Position numbers and translations under genes: made by a program. A DNA stretch of 64,000 bases. Source: Chromohalobacter canadensis. Its GTDB lineage: Bacteria > Pseudomonadota > Gammaproteobacteria > Pseudomonadales > Halomonadaceae. The stretch's first letter is position 1; each line of letters starts with the position of its first letter. The stretch spans positions 744,001-808,000 of the forward strand of contig NZ_CP140151.1 in NCBI RefSeq assembly GCF_034479555.1, read 5' to 3'. This document shows positions 26,276-36,660 of the stretch, piece by piece. The notes beneath the pieces are model-generated. The model did no database searches. It saw only the letters and a list, made by a program, of their open reading frames with translations, and was not told the origin of the DNA.

Positions 26276-28804
26276 TCAGGTTTCCCCCAATAGCCGCAGG
26301 CTTTCCATGGGCGCTTGACGACGTACCTGACGGGTCAACAGATGACCGATACCTCCGATGAGCAGCCCACCGCCCAAGGGCATCACGACCCATAGCGGCC
26401 AATGCAAGCGCGGCGGTAGATCGAACCACATCAGGTAGACACCCAGCGCCGCCGCTTCCGCCAGCAATGCGCCCAGCAGCCCGCTGGCGATGCCCAGCAG
26501 TGCGAATTCAGCACCTTGAATCTGAGCGATCATCCGATCGCCGGCACCGAACACACGCAGCAGAGCGCTTTCGTGCGCGCGCATCGGGCGGCTTGCGGTG
26601 AGCGCGGCATAGAGCACGCTGATCCCCGCCAACAACACGAATACCAGCACCAGTTCGATGGCACGCGTCACTTGCCCCAGCAACTCGCGGACTTGCTCGA
26701 GAATCGCGTCGACATTGAGCAGCGAGACGCCGGGATAGCGCGATACCAGCTTACCGATGACCGCCTGGCGCTCATCTTCCAGGTGAAACGCCGTGATATA
26801 GCTGTGGCTGAAGCGCTCAAGCGTCCCCGGAGGAAAGATCACGAAGAAGTTGGGCCGGAAGCTTTCCCAGTCGAGGCTGCGCAGGCTGGTGACGCGTCCC
26901 TCGACCGTTTCGCCGCCGATATCGAAGCGCAGCACCTCACCAAGCGTCACGTCTAGGCGCTCGGCCAGCTCCTGTTCCATGGAGATCGGCACCGGGCGGC
27001 CGTCTTCGGCAGGCGCGCCTGCATCGAACCACTCGCCGGCGACGATGCGGTTGCCCTCGGGCAATGTCTCACGCCAGGTTAGATTGAGCTCACGCCGCAG
27101 CACATTGGCGTCACGTTGCTCGGCCGGTACGGCGTCCTCGGCGGCATCGCCATCGATGGCGACCAGCCGCCCACGTACGATGGGATACAAAGCACTACGC
27201 GTATCGCTGGCCCCCTCAACGATCTGTCGAAAGCCTTCGCGTTCGGCCGGCTGAATATTGATAGCAAAGTAGTTGGGCGTATCCTCGGGCAATTGCGATT
27301 CCCAGGCCGTCACCAGATCGCCGCGCACGAGGGCAATGATCGCCATGGCAGCGAAGGTGACCGAGAAGGCCAGCAACTGCCCCAAGCTGGCATGTCGACG
27401 GCGGGCCAATTGTCGCGCGCCGAGACGCCAAGCGTGCCGCGCGCCATGGCGGCGCTCGCCGGCGACGCCTCGCACCAGTCGCAGTAGCCCCGAGAGTAGC
27501 CCGTGGCCCAATAGCCACAAGGCCGCCAGCGCCAGTTCGCCGCCGATCAAAAGCCCCAGCGAGAGCGTGAAATCGCCCGAATACAACCATAGCAAGGCAC
27601 CGAAAACGCCACTGGCGATGACCACCACGGCCCAGCCGGCCATGGGCACGGGATCGAGTTCTCGCCGTAGCACCTTGAGCGCGCTCACACGCTTGAGACG
27701 CAACAGGGTGGGACCGGCGAAGCCGATGAGCACCGCCAGCGCGGTCAGCACCCCCATCAATAGCGGCAATGGTCCCGGCGGCGGCAGTTCGAGCGGCAAG
27801 AAATTCGTCAGAATCACCAGCAAGCCAGCCTGTCCCAGCAGACCCAAGAGCGCCCCCACCACCGCAGCCGCCAATGCCAGCCAGGCGAGCTGCAGGGCAA
27901 ACAATGTCACGAGTTGTCGCTGAGAGGCGCCGAAACAGCGTAACAACGCCGCAGTATCCAAATGGCGATCGACATAGCGACGCGTGGCCATGGCTACCGC
28001 GACCCCTGCCAACAATACTGCGGCCAGTCCCGATAGGCTCAGGTAGCGTTGGGCGCGATCCAGCGCACCGCCCAGCCGAGGACGATCCTCGCGCACATCG
28101 CGGACTTCGACACCGTTATCGCGCAGGCTCTCTAGGCGTGACTGTACACGCGCCACCGCTTCGGGCGGCCCCTGGGCCAGCAGTTCGTATTCGAGCCGCG
28201 AGCCGGGCTGCACCAGATCGGTCGCCGCCAGGTCATCGCGGTGCATCATCACGCGTGGATTGAAGGCCGAAAACCCCGCGCTCTGATCCGGCTCGCGCTC
28301 GATCAGGCCACTTACAATGAGCGTGCTGTCGCCTATCGCGAGCGAGTCACCTATCTCGAGTTCCATCAGCCGCGCCAGGCGCGGCGCCACCCACACGCTG
28401 CCGGGCGCGGGGCCGTGAGCCAGCATTTCGAGGCCCTCGCCCCGATCGACGCGCACTTGCCCATACAACGGATAAGCGGCGTCAACGACCTTAAGACTGG
28501 CCGGCTGGAAGGCATCGTCGCGACTGACCATCGAAATCAGGTCGACCTGCTGCGAGAGCATCAGCCCAGCATCGCGAAGCGTCTGACGAAGCTCCTCGGA
28601 GAAGGGATCGCTCTGCTCAAGCACCAGATCGCCGCCCATCAACTGCCCGGCCTGCCGGGTCAGCCCTCGGTCAAGACGATCCAGGAAGAAACCGACCATC
28701 GTCGAGGCCGCCACCGCCAGCGCCAGCGCCACGAACAGCGCCCGCACGTCGGCGGCACGAAGATCACGCCACAACCCCTTGAGCGATAGCGAGAGCGCCT
28801 TCAC
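26276..28804 (-). CDS. ABC transporter permease, YbbP/FtsX type
   Basis: An 842-residue inner-membrane protein with two FtsX-like permease units. An N-terminal helix (about 18-42) is followed by a large periplasmic domain, four helices around residues 255-420, a second periplasmic domain (about 490-690) and a last group of helices (about 715-830). This is the arrangement of YbbP and other MacB-superfamily permeases that extract lipoproteins or lipids or regulate envelope enzymes. The start is GTG, overlapping the ATPase stop (GTGA). The pair stands divergent from tesA as in E. coli. The substrate is unknown. Confidence 0.88.
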   Translation of the reverse strand: MKALSLSLKGLWRDLRAADVRALFVALALAVAASTMVGFFLDRLDRGLTRQAGQLMGGDLVLEQSDPFSEELRQTLRDAGLMLSQQVDLISMVSRDDAFQPASLKVVDAAYPLYGQVRVDRGEGLEMLAHGPAPGSVWVAPRLARLMELEIGDSLAIGDSTLIVSGLIEREPDQSAGFSAFNPRVMMHRDDLAATDLVQPGSRLEYELLAQGPPEAVARVQSRLESLRDNGVEVRDVREDRPRLGGALDRAQRYLSLSGLAAVLLAGVAVAMATRRYVDRHLDTAALLRCFGASQRQLVTLFALQLAWLALAAAVVGALLGLLGQAGLLVILTNFLPLELPPPGPLPLLMGVLTALAVLIGFAGPTLLRLKRVSALKVLRRELDPVPMAGWAVVVIASGVFGALLWLYSGDFTLSLGLLIGGELALAALWLLGHGLLSGLLRLVRGVAGERRHGARHAWRLGARQLARRRHASLGQLLAFSVTFAAMAIIALVRGDLVTAWESQLPEDTPNYFAINIQPAEREGFRQIVEGASDTRSALYPIVRGRLVAIDGDAAEDAVPAEQRDANVLRRELNLTWRETLPEGNRIVAGEWFDAGAPAEDGRPVPISMEQELAERLDVTLGEVLRFDIGGETVEGRVTSLRSLDWESFRPNFFVIFPPGTLERFSHSYITAFHLEDERQAVIGKLVSRYPGVSLLNVDAILEQVRELLGQVTRAIELVLVFVLLAGISVLYAALTASRPMRAHESALLRVFGAGDRMIAQIQGAEFALLGIASGLLGALLAEAAALGVYLMWFDLPPRLHWPLWVVMPLGGGLLIGGIGHLLTRQVRRQAPMESLRLLGET

Positions 28805-29520
28805 GAGACCACCTCGTCGTGGCTCATGGCCTGTAGGCGCCCTTCTTCAAGGCGCAGGCATCGCTCGCAGCGTCGCGCCAGAGCATGATCGTGCGTGACC
28901 AATATCAAGGTCGTGCCCATTTCCCGGTTGAGTTCGAACAGCAAGTCGATGATATACGCCCCCGTGGCTCGGTCGAGGTTGCCGGTGGGCTCGTCGGCGA
29001 AAACCAGCCTGGGATGGCTGACGAAGGCGCGGGCCACCGCCACGCGTTGCTGTTCACCGCCGGAGAGCTGCTTGGGGAGATGCGACAGGCGCTCGCCGAG
29101 CCCCACCCGAGACAGCCAGGTACGTGCCCGCTGATCGTCGTCGGGGCCCGGCGACAACTCTTGTGGCAGCAACACGTTTTCCAGTGCCGTCAGCGTGGGC
29201 AGCAATTGAAAGTTCTGAAACACGAAACCGACTCGACCGGCGCGCAATCGCGCCCGGCCATCCTCGTCCAGATCGTTCAGCGATTCACCGAATAACCGGA
29301 TATCGCCTTCACTGGGCGTATCCAGCCCCGCCAGCAAGCCTAGCAGGGTCGACTTGCCCGATCCGGAACTACCCAAGATGGCCACGCTTTCGCCGCCATG
29401 GACGTCCAACGCCAAGTCGTCGAGAATTGTCAGTACACGCTCACCGCTGCGCACGCGCTGCGCGACGTGACTTGCGTGTAAAATGGGGGTTTTAGCTTCA
29501 CTCAAGGAGTCGTCGGACAT
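28801..29520 (-). CDS. ABC transporter ATP-binding protein, YbbA type
   Basis: A 239-residue ATPase of the LolD/MacB group. Walker A is GSSGSGKST, the signature is LSGGEQQR, Walker B is LVFADEPTGNLD and the H-loop is VTHDHALA. The ATG at 29520 was chosen by family length; its first base pairs with the second base of the tesA start codon on the other strand, so the two genes start in the same CATG. It overlaps the permease gene, with which it forms a two-gene unit. Confidence 0.92.
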   Translation of the reverse strand: MSDDSLSEAKTPILHASHVAQRVRSGERVLTILDDLALDVHGGESVAILGSSGSGKSTLLGLLAGLDTPSEGDIRLFGESLNDLDEDGRARLRAGRVGFVFQNFQLLPTLTALENVLLPQELSPGPDDDQRARTWLSRVGLGERLSHLPKQLSGGEQQRVAVARAFVSHPRLVFADEPTGNLDRATGAYIIDLLFELNREMGTTLILVTHDHALARRCERCLRLEEGRLQAMSHDEVVS

Positions 29521-30175
29521 GCGTGAGAATTCCTCTTCCTGGATACGCGGAGGCATGCGCGTCCTGATGGTCACCATGTTGTGTTTCGCCGCGGGGCATG
29601 CCGTGAATGTTCGCGCCGATACCCTGCTGGTGGTCGGCGATAGCCTGAGCGCGGCTCACGGCATCGAGCGTGACGCAGGCTGGGTCAACTTGCTTCGACA
29701 ACGCCTGGGCCGTCAGCACCAAGTCATCAATGCCAGCATCAGTGGCGATACCACCTCGAGCGGCGCTGCACGCCTGCCGGAACTGCTCGAGCGTCACTCA
29801 CCCGACATCGTGCTGCTCGAACTGGGCGGTAACGACGGCCTGCGTGGGCTTTCACCACAGCAGATGAAGCTCAATTTGCGTGACATGATCGAAAAAAGCC
29901 AGGCAGCGGACGCACGCGTACTACTACTGGGCATCGAAATACCGCCCAATTACGGCGCCTCTTACACCGATGCCTTTCGTGGCGTCTTCCGACAGCTCAG
30001 TGAAGAATACGCCATCCCCCTGGTGCCCTTCATTCTCGACGGTATCGCCCTACAAGATGCCATGATGCAGGACGACGGCATTCATCCCACCGCCGAAGCG
30101 CAGCCCACTATCCTCGACAATGTGTGGGAAGGCCTCGCGCCCATGCTGAAACAAGCCTCGACGACGCATGATTAG
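29519..30175 (+). CDS. tesA: Acyl-CoA thioesterase I / lysophospholipase TesA
   Basis: A 218-residue SGNH hydrolase exported to the periplasm. The signal peptide ends near RAD-TLL (residue 34). Block I GDSLS has nucleophile Ser42, block III is GGNDGL and block V is DGIHPTAEA with the Asp and His of the triad. Family members hydrolyse acyl-CoA thioesters and lysophospholipids and also act as protease I. AAGGAG at 29504-29509 precedes the ATG. It is divergent from the ybbAP-like pair, as in E. coli, and is followed by a terminator. Confidence 0.95.
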   Translation: MRENSSSWIRGGMRVLMVTMLCFAAGHAVNVRADTLLVVGDSLSAAHGIERDAGWVNLLRQRLGRQHQVINASISGDTTSSGAARLPELLERHSPDIVLLELGGNDGLRGLSPQQMKLNLRDMIEKSQAADARVLLLGIEIPPNYGASYTDAFRGVFRQLSEEYAIPLVPFILDGIALQDAMMQDDGIHPTAEAQPTILDNVWEGLAPMLKQASTTHD

Positions 30176-30191
30176 AGACGCACTGACGCTG

Positions 30192-30222
30192 GCGCAGGCG
30201 TCTTGCCTGCGCGGTTGATTTT
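30192..30222 (+). terminator. Intrinsic terminator of tesA
   Basis: GCGCAGGC and GCCTGCGC form an 8-bp stem with loop GTCTT, followed by GGTTGATTTT. It begins 16 bases after the tesA stop codon. Confidence 0.7.
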
Positions 30223-30291
30223 ACGCATATCAGCGATGACTATTTCACTCATGCTTAGCGTACAAGGCTAATCGTCGACAAGGAGATCTCG

Positions 30292-31266
30292 ATGAGTGAC
30301 ATGGACACCGCGCTGGTGGCCGCCTACCGGCTGAACGGTCAAGGTGGTGGTGAATTATTGAGCGTGAGCGAGTTGCAGGCCGCCTGGACCAGCGATGAGG
30401 CCCCCGTATGGATGCATCTCGACTTTCGCCATGACGATGTCGCGACCTATCTCAACGACTTGGCCGAGCTCGACGAGACAGTGGTCGAGGCATTGCTCGA
30501 GGAAGACACGCGTCCGCGCGTCGCCAAGTTCGGACGCGGCATCGTCACCACGCTGCGTGGCGTCAACCACAACCCTGGCGCCGCCATGGACGACATGATT
30601 TCGCTGCGCGTGTGGATGACGCCCAAGCGCATGATTACGCTGCGCCGCCGTCCGCTGAAGGCAGCCAGCGATGTCCGTGAACGCCTGGATGCCGGCGACG
30701 GCGCACTATCGGTGCCCGATCTGCTCGCCTGGCTGGTCGAGGCGCTGGTGGATCAGGTCGGTGACTATTCCCACCAACTCGATAACGCCCTCGGCGAGCT
30801 CGAAGAATTGCAACTTGCCAAGGGCGATGTCGACGCCGATGACCTTACCCGGCTGCGCCGCCCCTTGATCACCCTGCGACGTTTCATGGGACCGCAACGC
30901 GACTGTCTTTCGCAGCTTGCCCAAAGTCCTCAGTGGATCGATGAGACGACCCAAGTGGCATTACGCGAGAACGCCAACCAGCTCTCACGCTACGTCGAGG
31001 ATTTCAGTGCCATGCAGGAACGTGCGTTGATCCTTCAGGAGCAAATCTGGAGCGAGCACAACGAGCAGCTCAACCAGCGCATGTACATGCTGGCCATCAT
31101 CACCACCGTTTTCCTGCCCTTGAGCTTCTTGACCGGACTACTGGGCATCAACGTAGGCGGCATCCCCGGGGCCGACAGCCCTTATGGTTTCGCCGTCTTC
31201 ATCACACTCACCGTGGTGATGGGGTTAGGCGTGATGTGGCTACTCAAGCGCAAGCATTGGTGGTAG
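30292..31266 (+). CDS. zntB: Zinc transporter ZntB (CorA family)
   Basis: A 324-residue CorA/MIT-family carrier. The long N-terminal cytosolic domain (about 1-260) ends in the stalk helix, followed by two membrane helices at about 265-285 and 298-318. The loop motif is GIN (LLGINVGG), which marks ZntB rather than the GMN of magnesium CorA. ZntB carries zinc with a proton gradient. ACAAGGAGATCTCG before the ATG is a strong ribosome site. It is a single gene, convergent with the SelW-like gene four bases away. Confidence 0.93.
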   Translation: MSDMDTALVAAYRLNGQGGGELLSVSELQAAWTSDEAPVWMHLDFRHDDVATYLNDLAELDETVVEALLEEDTRPRVAKFGRGIVTTLRGVNHNPGAAMDDMISLRVWMTPKRMITLRRRPLKAASDVRERLDAGDGALSVPDLLAWLVEALVDQVGDYSHQLDNALGELEELQLAKGDVDADDLTRLRRPLITLRRFMGPQRDCLSQLAQSPQWIDETTQVALRENANQLSRYVEDFSAMQERALILQEQIWSEHNEQLNQRMYMLAIITTVFLPLSFLTGLLGINVGGIPGADSPYGFAVFITLTVVMGLGVMWLLKRKHWW

Positions 31267-31270
31267 TGCT

Positions 31271-31543
31271 TTATCGATCGGTATGCCCCAAGTCTCGCTC
31301 GGGGTCGAGCCGGTCGCGCACCTGCTGCTTGAGCCATTTTATATCGGGGAAGCCGCCATCGCGCTTGCGCTCCCAGATCACGTCGTCGTCATCGTAGATG
31401 ATCTCGAAATGGCCGCCGTGACTTGGCGCCAACGCAACGTGCTCGAGATCTTCACCGAAGGTTTGCAACAATTCCTGAGCATACCAGCCGGCTCGTAACA
31501 ACCAGTGACATTGCGTGCAATAATGGATGCGAATGCGGGACAT
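31271..31543 (-). CDS. SelT/SelW/SelH-like (Rdx) thioredoxin-fold protein
   Basis: A 90-residue protein of the selenoprotein-W-like family with the redox motif CTQC at residues 9-12, where animal SelW has CxxU, followed by HWLLRAGWYAQELLQTF. SHGGHFEI and GGFPDIKWLKQQVRD are further family segments. Proposed roles are in thiol redox; no substrate is established. The ATG at 31543 gives the compact family length, although the frame is open 45 codons further. It ends four bases from zntB and is divergent from the MFS gene. Confidence 0.87.
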   Translation of the reverse strand: MSRIRIHYCTQCHWLLRAGWYAQELLQTFGEDLEHVALAPSHGGHFEIIYDDDDVIWERKRDGGFPDIKWLKQQVRDRLDPERDLGHTDR

Positions 31544-31676
31544 GGCGAACGCGCCTTCGTCGGTGGATAAGGCGGCCATGATGCGGTGACCGCGCCCCTC
31601 GGACAAGTCACACAATCGCGACCAGCCAGCCGGCAAGGACTGAACGTAGTAAGAGCACAACGTAAGGACAAAACGC

Positions 31677-32993
31677 ATGAGTGATCGCGCCTCTTCCCTG
31701 ACGCGGCTCTACGAGCGCTTGACCGGCGACGAAGATAGTCGGCTATGCAAGGATATTCCTGATGCCGCCTGCCATGAGCAGCCCGGAAACTTCCTGCGCC
31801 ATTTACTGGCCTCGCTGGGCAACAAGCTCGCCGATGAGCTCTCCAGCGCCCGCCTGGTATTGCCGTGGTTGCTGGGCGCCCTCGGCGCGCCGGTGTGGAT
31901 GGTAGGCTTTCTGGTTCCGGTCCGCGAGGCGGGCGCCCTGCTGCCGCAAGTGTTCGTTGCCGGTTACATTCGCCTCAAGGCAATTCGCAAGGGCGTATGG
32001 GTCACCGGCGGCATCGTACAAGCGCTCGCGGCGCTGGTCATGGCCATCATGGCACTTTTCGGCCAGGGCGCCTGGGGCGGCGCTATCGTTCTCGCGGCCT
32101 TGGTGGTGCTATCGCTCGGCCGTGGGCTCTCGTCGATTGCCACCAAGGACGTGCTGGGCAAGACGATTTCCAAGCAACGCCGCGGCACGCTCATGGGATG
32201 GAGCGGTAGCGCCGCAGGCGCCATCACACTAGCCGTGGGCGCTGTACTGATGCTGTTCGGCGATCGTCCAGGGCAGATTGCGCTGTCGATCCTCTTGCTC
32301 ATCGCCACGCTCGGCTGGGCGCTTAATGCTCTCTTGGCATCACGCATCAAGGAAGAGCCCGGCGCCACCGAAGGCGGCATGAACGTGTGGAGCAGCCTCG
32401 GCGAAGGCCTGCGTCTGCTGCGTACCGACCGACACTTCCTGCATTTCAACATGGCGCGGGCACTGCTGCTTTCCAGCGCGTTGGCGCTGCCCTATATCGC
32501 CCTGCTGGGACAACAACAAAGCGGCTCCAACCTCGGTGGTCTGGGTATCATGATCCTGGTCTCGGGCCTGGCGGGCATGCTCGCCAGCCCTATATGGGGC
32601 AAGCTTGCAGACCGTTCCAGTCGCAAGGTCATGCGCGATAGCGCCGTGATTGCCGCGTTGTGCTGTGCAGCGGCGGCATTCATCGCCTGGCTCCCCGGCG
32701 CGTGGAGCGACAGCGTGTGGCCGTACGCACTGGTGTACGCGCTGCTCGTCATCGCCCATGCTGGGGTGCGCCTGGGCCGCAAGACCTATGTGGTCGACAT
32801 GGCAGGCAGCGACAAGCGTGCCTTGTATGTCGCGCTTTCCAATACCTTCACCGGGATTCTCATGTTGCTGGTGGGCGGGCTGCTGGGCGCCATCGCGCAC
32901 TTCACCGGCAGCGGTGGACTCTTGCTGGTCCTGGCGCTGTGCGCCCTTGGTGCGGCAGCCTCCAGTCAGCGCCTGCCGGAGGTCGAGATGTGA
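31677..32993 (+). CDS. Major facilitator superfamily transporter
   Basis: A 438-residue inner-membrane carrier with about 12 helices after an unusually long, charged N-terminus (about 55 residues). Between helices, GKTISKQRRGTLMGWSGS and KLADRSSRKVMRDS resemble the basic cytosolic loops of MFS carriers. No substrate-defining motif was recognised. TAAGGAC precedes the ATG. A LOV-domain gene follows 71 bases downstream on the same strand, so the two may be co-transcribed. Confidence 0.83.
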   Translation: MSDRASSLTRLYERLTGDEDSRLCKDIPDAACHEQPGNFLRHLLASLGNKLADELSSARLVLPWLLGALGAPVWMVGFLVPVREAGALLPQVFVAGYIRLKAIRKGVWVTGGIVQALAALVMAIMALFGQGAWGGAIVLAALVVLSLGRGLSSIATKDVLGKTISKQRRGTLMGWSGSAAGAITLAVGAVLMLFGDRPGQIALSILLLIATLGWALNALLASRIKEEPGATEGGMNVWSSLGEGLRLLRTDRHFLHFNMARALLLSSALALPYIALLGQQQSGSNLGGLGIMILVSGLAGMLASPIWGKLADRSSRKVMRDSAVIAALCCAAAAFIAWLPGAWSDSVWPYALVYALLVIAHAGVRLGRKTYVVDMAGSDKRALYVALSNTFTGILMLLVGGLLGAIAHFTGSGGLLLVLALCALGAAASSQRLPEVEM

Positions 32994-33064
32994 CATGTCG
33001 CGTTGAAATCCACCCCCGGCATGGCCATGATGAGTGCATGACAGTCCCAAGGAACGCAGAGACG

Positions 33065-33499
33065 ATGAAACGACCTCCCATGATCAGCCCGGCGCTACTG
33101 GAACGTATTGTCAACGCGTCAGACGATGGCATCGTGGTGGCCGAACAGGAAGGCGACGAAACCATCCTGATCTATGCCAACCAGGGCTTTGAAAGACTCA
33201 CCGGCTACAGTGCCGACGAGATCCTCTACCGTGACTGTCGTTTCCTGCAGGGCGACGATCGCGATCAACCTCAGCTGGACGCAATCCGTCAGGCGCTCCG
33301 CCAGGGAGAGCCATGTCGGGAGATCCTTCGCAATTACCGCAAGGATGGCTCAATGTTCTGGAACGAACTCTCGATCACCCCCGTCTACGACGACGAGGAC
33401 CAACTGACGTATTTCGTCGGGGTGCAGAAAGACGTCACCGAGCGCGTCGAGGCCATGCAAGAGCTGGAGCGTCTGCGGGCAGAGCGTGAGCAGGCCTGA
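33065..33499 (+). CDS. Short LOV-domain blue-light photoreceptor
   Basis: A 144-residue PAS/LOV protein close to the short LOV proteins of Pseudomonas (PpSB1-LOV). It has no effector domain. The flavin-adduct motif is DCRFLQGDDRDQ with photoactive Cys58, and LIYANQGFERLTGY, NYRKDGSMFWNELSI and YFVGVQKDVT follow the LOV fold. The C-terminal helix (about 120-144) is charged and likely dimerises, as in the Pseudomonas proteins. The ATG at 33065 was preferred by homology length; one nine codons upstream is possible. It probably binds FMN and signals by dimer changes; its partner is unknown. Confidence 0.9.
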   Translation: MKRPPMISPALLERIVNASDDGIVVAEQEGDETILIYANQGFERLTGYSADEILYRDCRFLQGDDRDQPQLDAIRQALRQGEPCREILRNYRKDGSMFWNELSITPVYDDEDQLTYFVGVQKDVTERVEAMQELERLRAEREQA

Positions 33500-33619
33500 G
33501 AGGAAGTTTCAAGCGATGGGTACGCGGCAAGTAGACGCGATTTCATCATGCTAGCCTTTACGCCGCACCCCCTCTATCATCGTTACTTGTGATCCATTTC
33601 CCAACCAAACCGGAATTCC

Positions 33620-35281
<1,662 letters not shown>

Positions 35282-35314
35282 CCGGCCTCGCTAGGGCTGG
35301 ATGTTGTAAGCTTG

Positions 35315-35352
35315 AAGAAACCCCACAACCGCAAGGTTAGTGGGGTTTTCTT
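35315..35352. terminator. Bidirectional intrinsic terminator after ettA
   Basis: AACCCCAC and GTGGGGTT form the outer stem, with AACC/GGTT inside. TTTCTT follows on the plus strand and TTTCTTC on the minus strand, so it can end both ettA and the minus-strand DUF1328 transcript. Confidence 0.85.
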
Positions 35353-35376
35353 ATGGAAAGTTTACAGTTGCCGGCG

Positions 35377-35420
35377 AATGGCCTCTTCGATGAGGCCTTG
35401 ATGCGTGTGGCGTCAGCGAC
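35377..35420 (-). pseudogene. Remnant of an lpxL-like gene 3' region
   Basis: The stretch aligns with 35781-35824, inside the intact lpxL gene, over about 44 bases with roughly six differences and one one-base gap. In lpxL this part encodes ADATRINGLIEDAI; here a single-base deletion breaks the frame. Same orientation as lpxL. It overlaps the end of the DUF1328 gene, whose TGA is formed by the copied bases. It looks like the leftover of a duplication or recombination. Confidence 0.7.
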
Positions 35421-35571
35421 CTCGGCCACGAATGAGCGTTACCACGAACAGCACCAAGAAGACGAAGAACAAGACCTTGGCGATGGTCGCGGCGGCCCCG
35501 GCAATACCGCCAAAGCCGAGAACACCTGCAACGACGGCGATGATTAGAAAAATGATCGCATAATTGAGCAT
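35413..35571 (-). CDS. DUF1328 family small membrane protein
   Basis: A 52-residue protein with two hydrophobic helices (about residues 4-24 and 28-47) and a basic end (IRGRGR). It matches the DUF1328/YtjA family in length and pattern: it begins [20 protein letters not shown] and has GIAGAAA in the turn. AAGGAAATCA stands before the ATG. The function is unknown; relatives are often stress-induced. Its stop codon lies within a copied lpxL fragment, so its last residues may have been changed by that event. It is too short for many gene finders. Confidence 0.9.
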   Translation of the reverse strand: MLNYAIIFLIIAVVAGVLGFGGIAGAAATIAKVLFFVFLVLFVVTLIRGRGR

Positions 35572-35696
35572 AAGTGATTTCCTTCCGTTGGATGTTGTCT
35601 ACCCTCGCTCTCATTGTCCATGAGAGACGCCTCAAGAGTTGTCCGTAATCCGCTCAACGTCAAGATCATTATGGCGAGAACCGTTCGCCATTACCT

Positions 35697-36617
35697 TCAC
35701 TTCGAATACAGCGAGGCCTCACCGCGTGGCCGCGTCTTGAAGCGCCGATGCAGCCATAGGTACTGCTCGGGGTGGCGACGAATGGCGTCTTCAATGAGGC
35801 CGTTGATGCGTGTGGCATCGGCAATATCGTCCCCGCTCGGAAAATTTTCCAGCGCAGGCAGGTATTCCAACGTGTACGTCTCATCACCGGGGTTGCGATG
35901 AAAAATCAATGGCATCACCGGCGCCCCCGTCATACGGGCAATCTTCGCCGTCAATTTGAGTGTCGCAGCCTCGACCCCGAAAAAGGGTGCGAAGACGCTG
36001 GCATCACGGCCGAAATCCTGATCCGGCGAATACCACACGGCGTGCCCTTCCTTGATACGACGCACCACACCGCGCAGGTCATGGCGATCGATGGCACGCC
36101 CGAAAATACGCCGTCGTGCACGCGTCATGAAGCGCTCGAATAGCGGATTGTCATGCGCCCGGTAGACGACGTCCGCAGGAAAGAACAGCGAATGCAGCGC
36201 ACCGCCGAGGTCGAGGGTCGAGAAATGCACCCCAATGATTAACGCCCCTTTGCCCTGCGCCAAGGCTTGAGTCATGTGCTCTTCGCCCTTGAAAGTCACG
36301 CGATGGCGCAAATGCTCGGGATCACGGCACCAGCCAGTAGCAGTCTCGAGAATGCCCTTGCCGTTGGCGATGAAGGTCTCACGTACCAGCCGAGACCGCT
36401 CCTCCTCGCTCAACTCTGGAAAGCATAACGCCAGATTGGTCTCGGTAATGCGCCGGCGACTGCGCGCGAAGCGCCAGGCACACAGGCCGATGAGGCGCCC
36501 TACCGCCATTTTGAGGCGCCAGGGCAACCAGGCACCGAGACGCATCAGCCCGATGGCCAGCCAGGTGGGCCAATAGCGGGGATGGGCGAAATTATCAGGC
36601 AATACGTGCTTGGCCAT
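35697..36617 (-). CDS. lpxL: Lipid A biosynthesis lauroyl acyltransferase
   Basis: A 306-residue inner-membrane acyltransferase of the LpxL/HtrB family that adds a secondary acyl chain to Kdo2-lipid IVA. A membrane anchor lies near residues 14-45. The catalytic HX4D motif is HFSTLD (about residue 130), and the acceptor-binding RAHDNPLFERFM and YSPDQDFG segments follow. The family's WxHRRFKTRP end is present. It stands 43 bases upstream of no other gene on its strand except the DUF1328 unit. LpxM or LpxP identity cannot be ruled out, but LpxL fits best. Confidence 0.9.
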   Translation of the reverse strand: MAKHVLPDNFAHPRYWPTWLAIGLMRLGAWLPWRLKMAVGRLIGLCAWRFARSRRRITETNLALCFPELSEEERSRLVRETFIANGKGILETATGWCRDPEHLRHRVTFKGEEHMTQALAQGKGALIIGVHFSTLDLGGALHSLFFPADVVYRAHDNPLFERFMTRARRRIFGRAIDRHDLRGVVRRIKEGHAVWYSPDQDFGRDASVFAPFFGVEAATLKLTAKIARMTGAPVMPLIFHRNPGDETYTLEYLPALENFPSGDDIADATRINGLIEDAIRRHPEQYLWLHRRFKTRPRGEASLYSK

Positions 36618-36660
36618 ATCTCTCTCGAGGCATCGAAACGCCGCTCATTGTAGCGGATTT

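Noticed and set aside
26048..26318. Short open frames on both strands upstream of glyA
   Set aside because: Neither product resembles a known family, they overlap each other antisense, and one runs into the permease gene.
35353..35635. Open frames on both strands over the DUF1328 gene and lpxL remnant
   Set aside because: They are shadows; the 52-residue DUF1328 frame has the family pattern and its own ribosome site.
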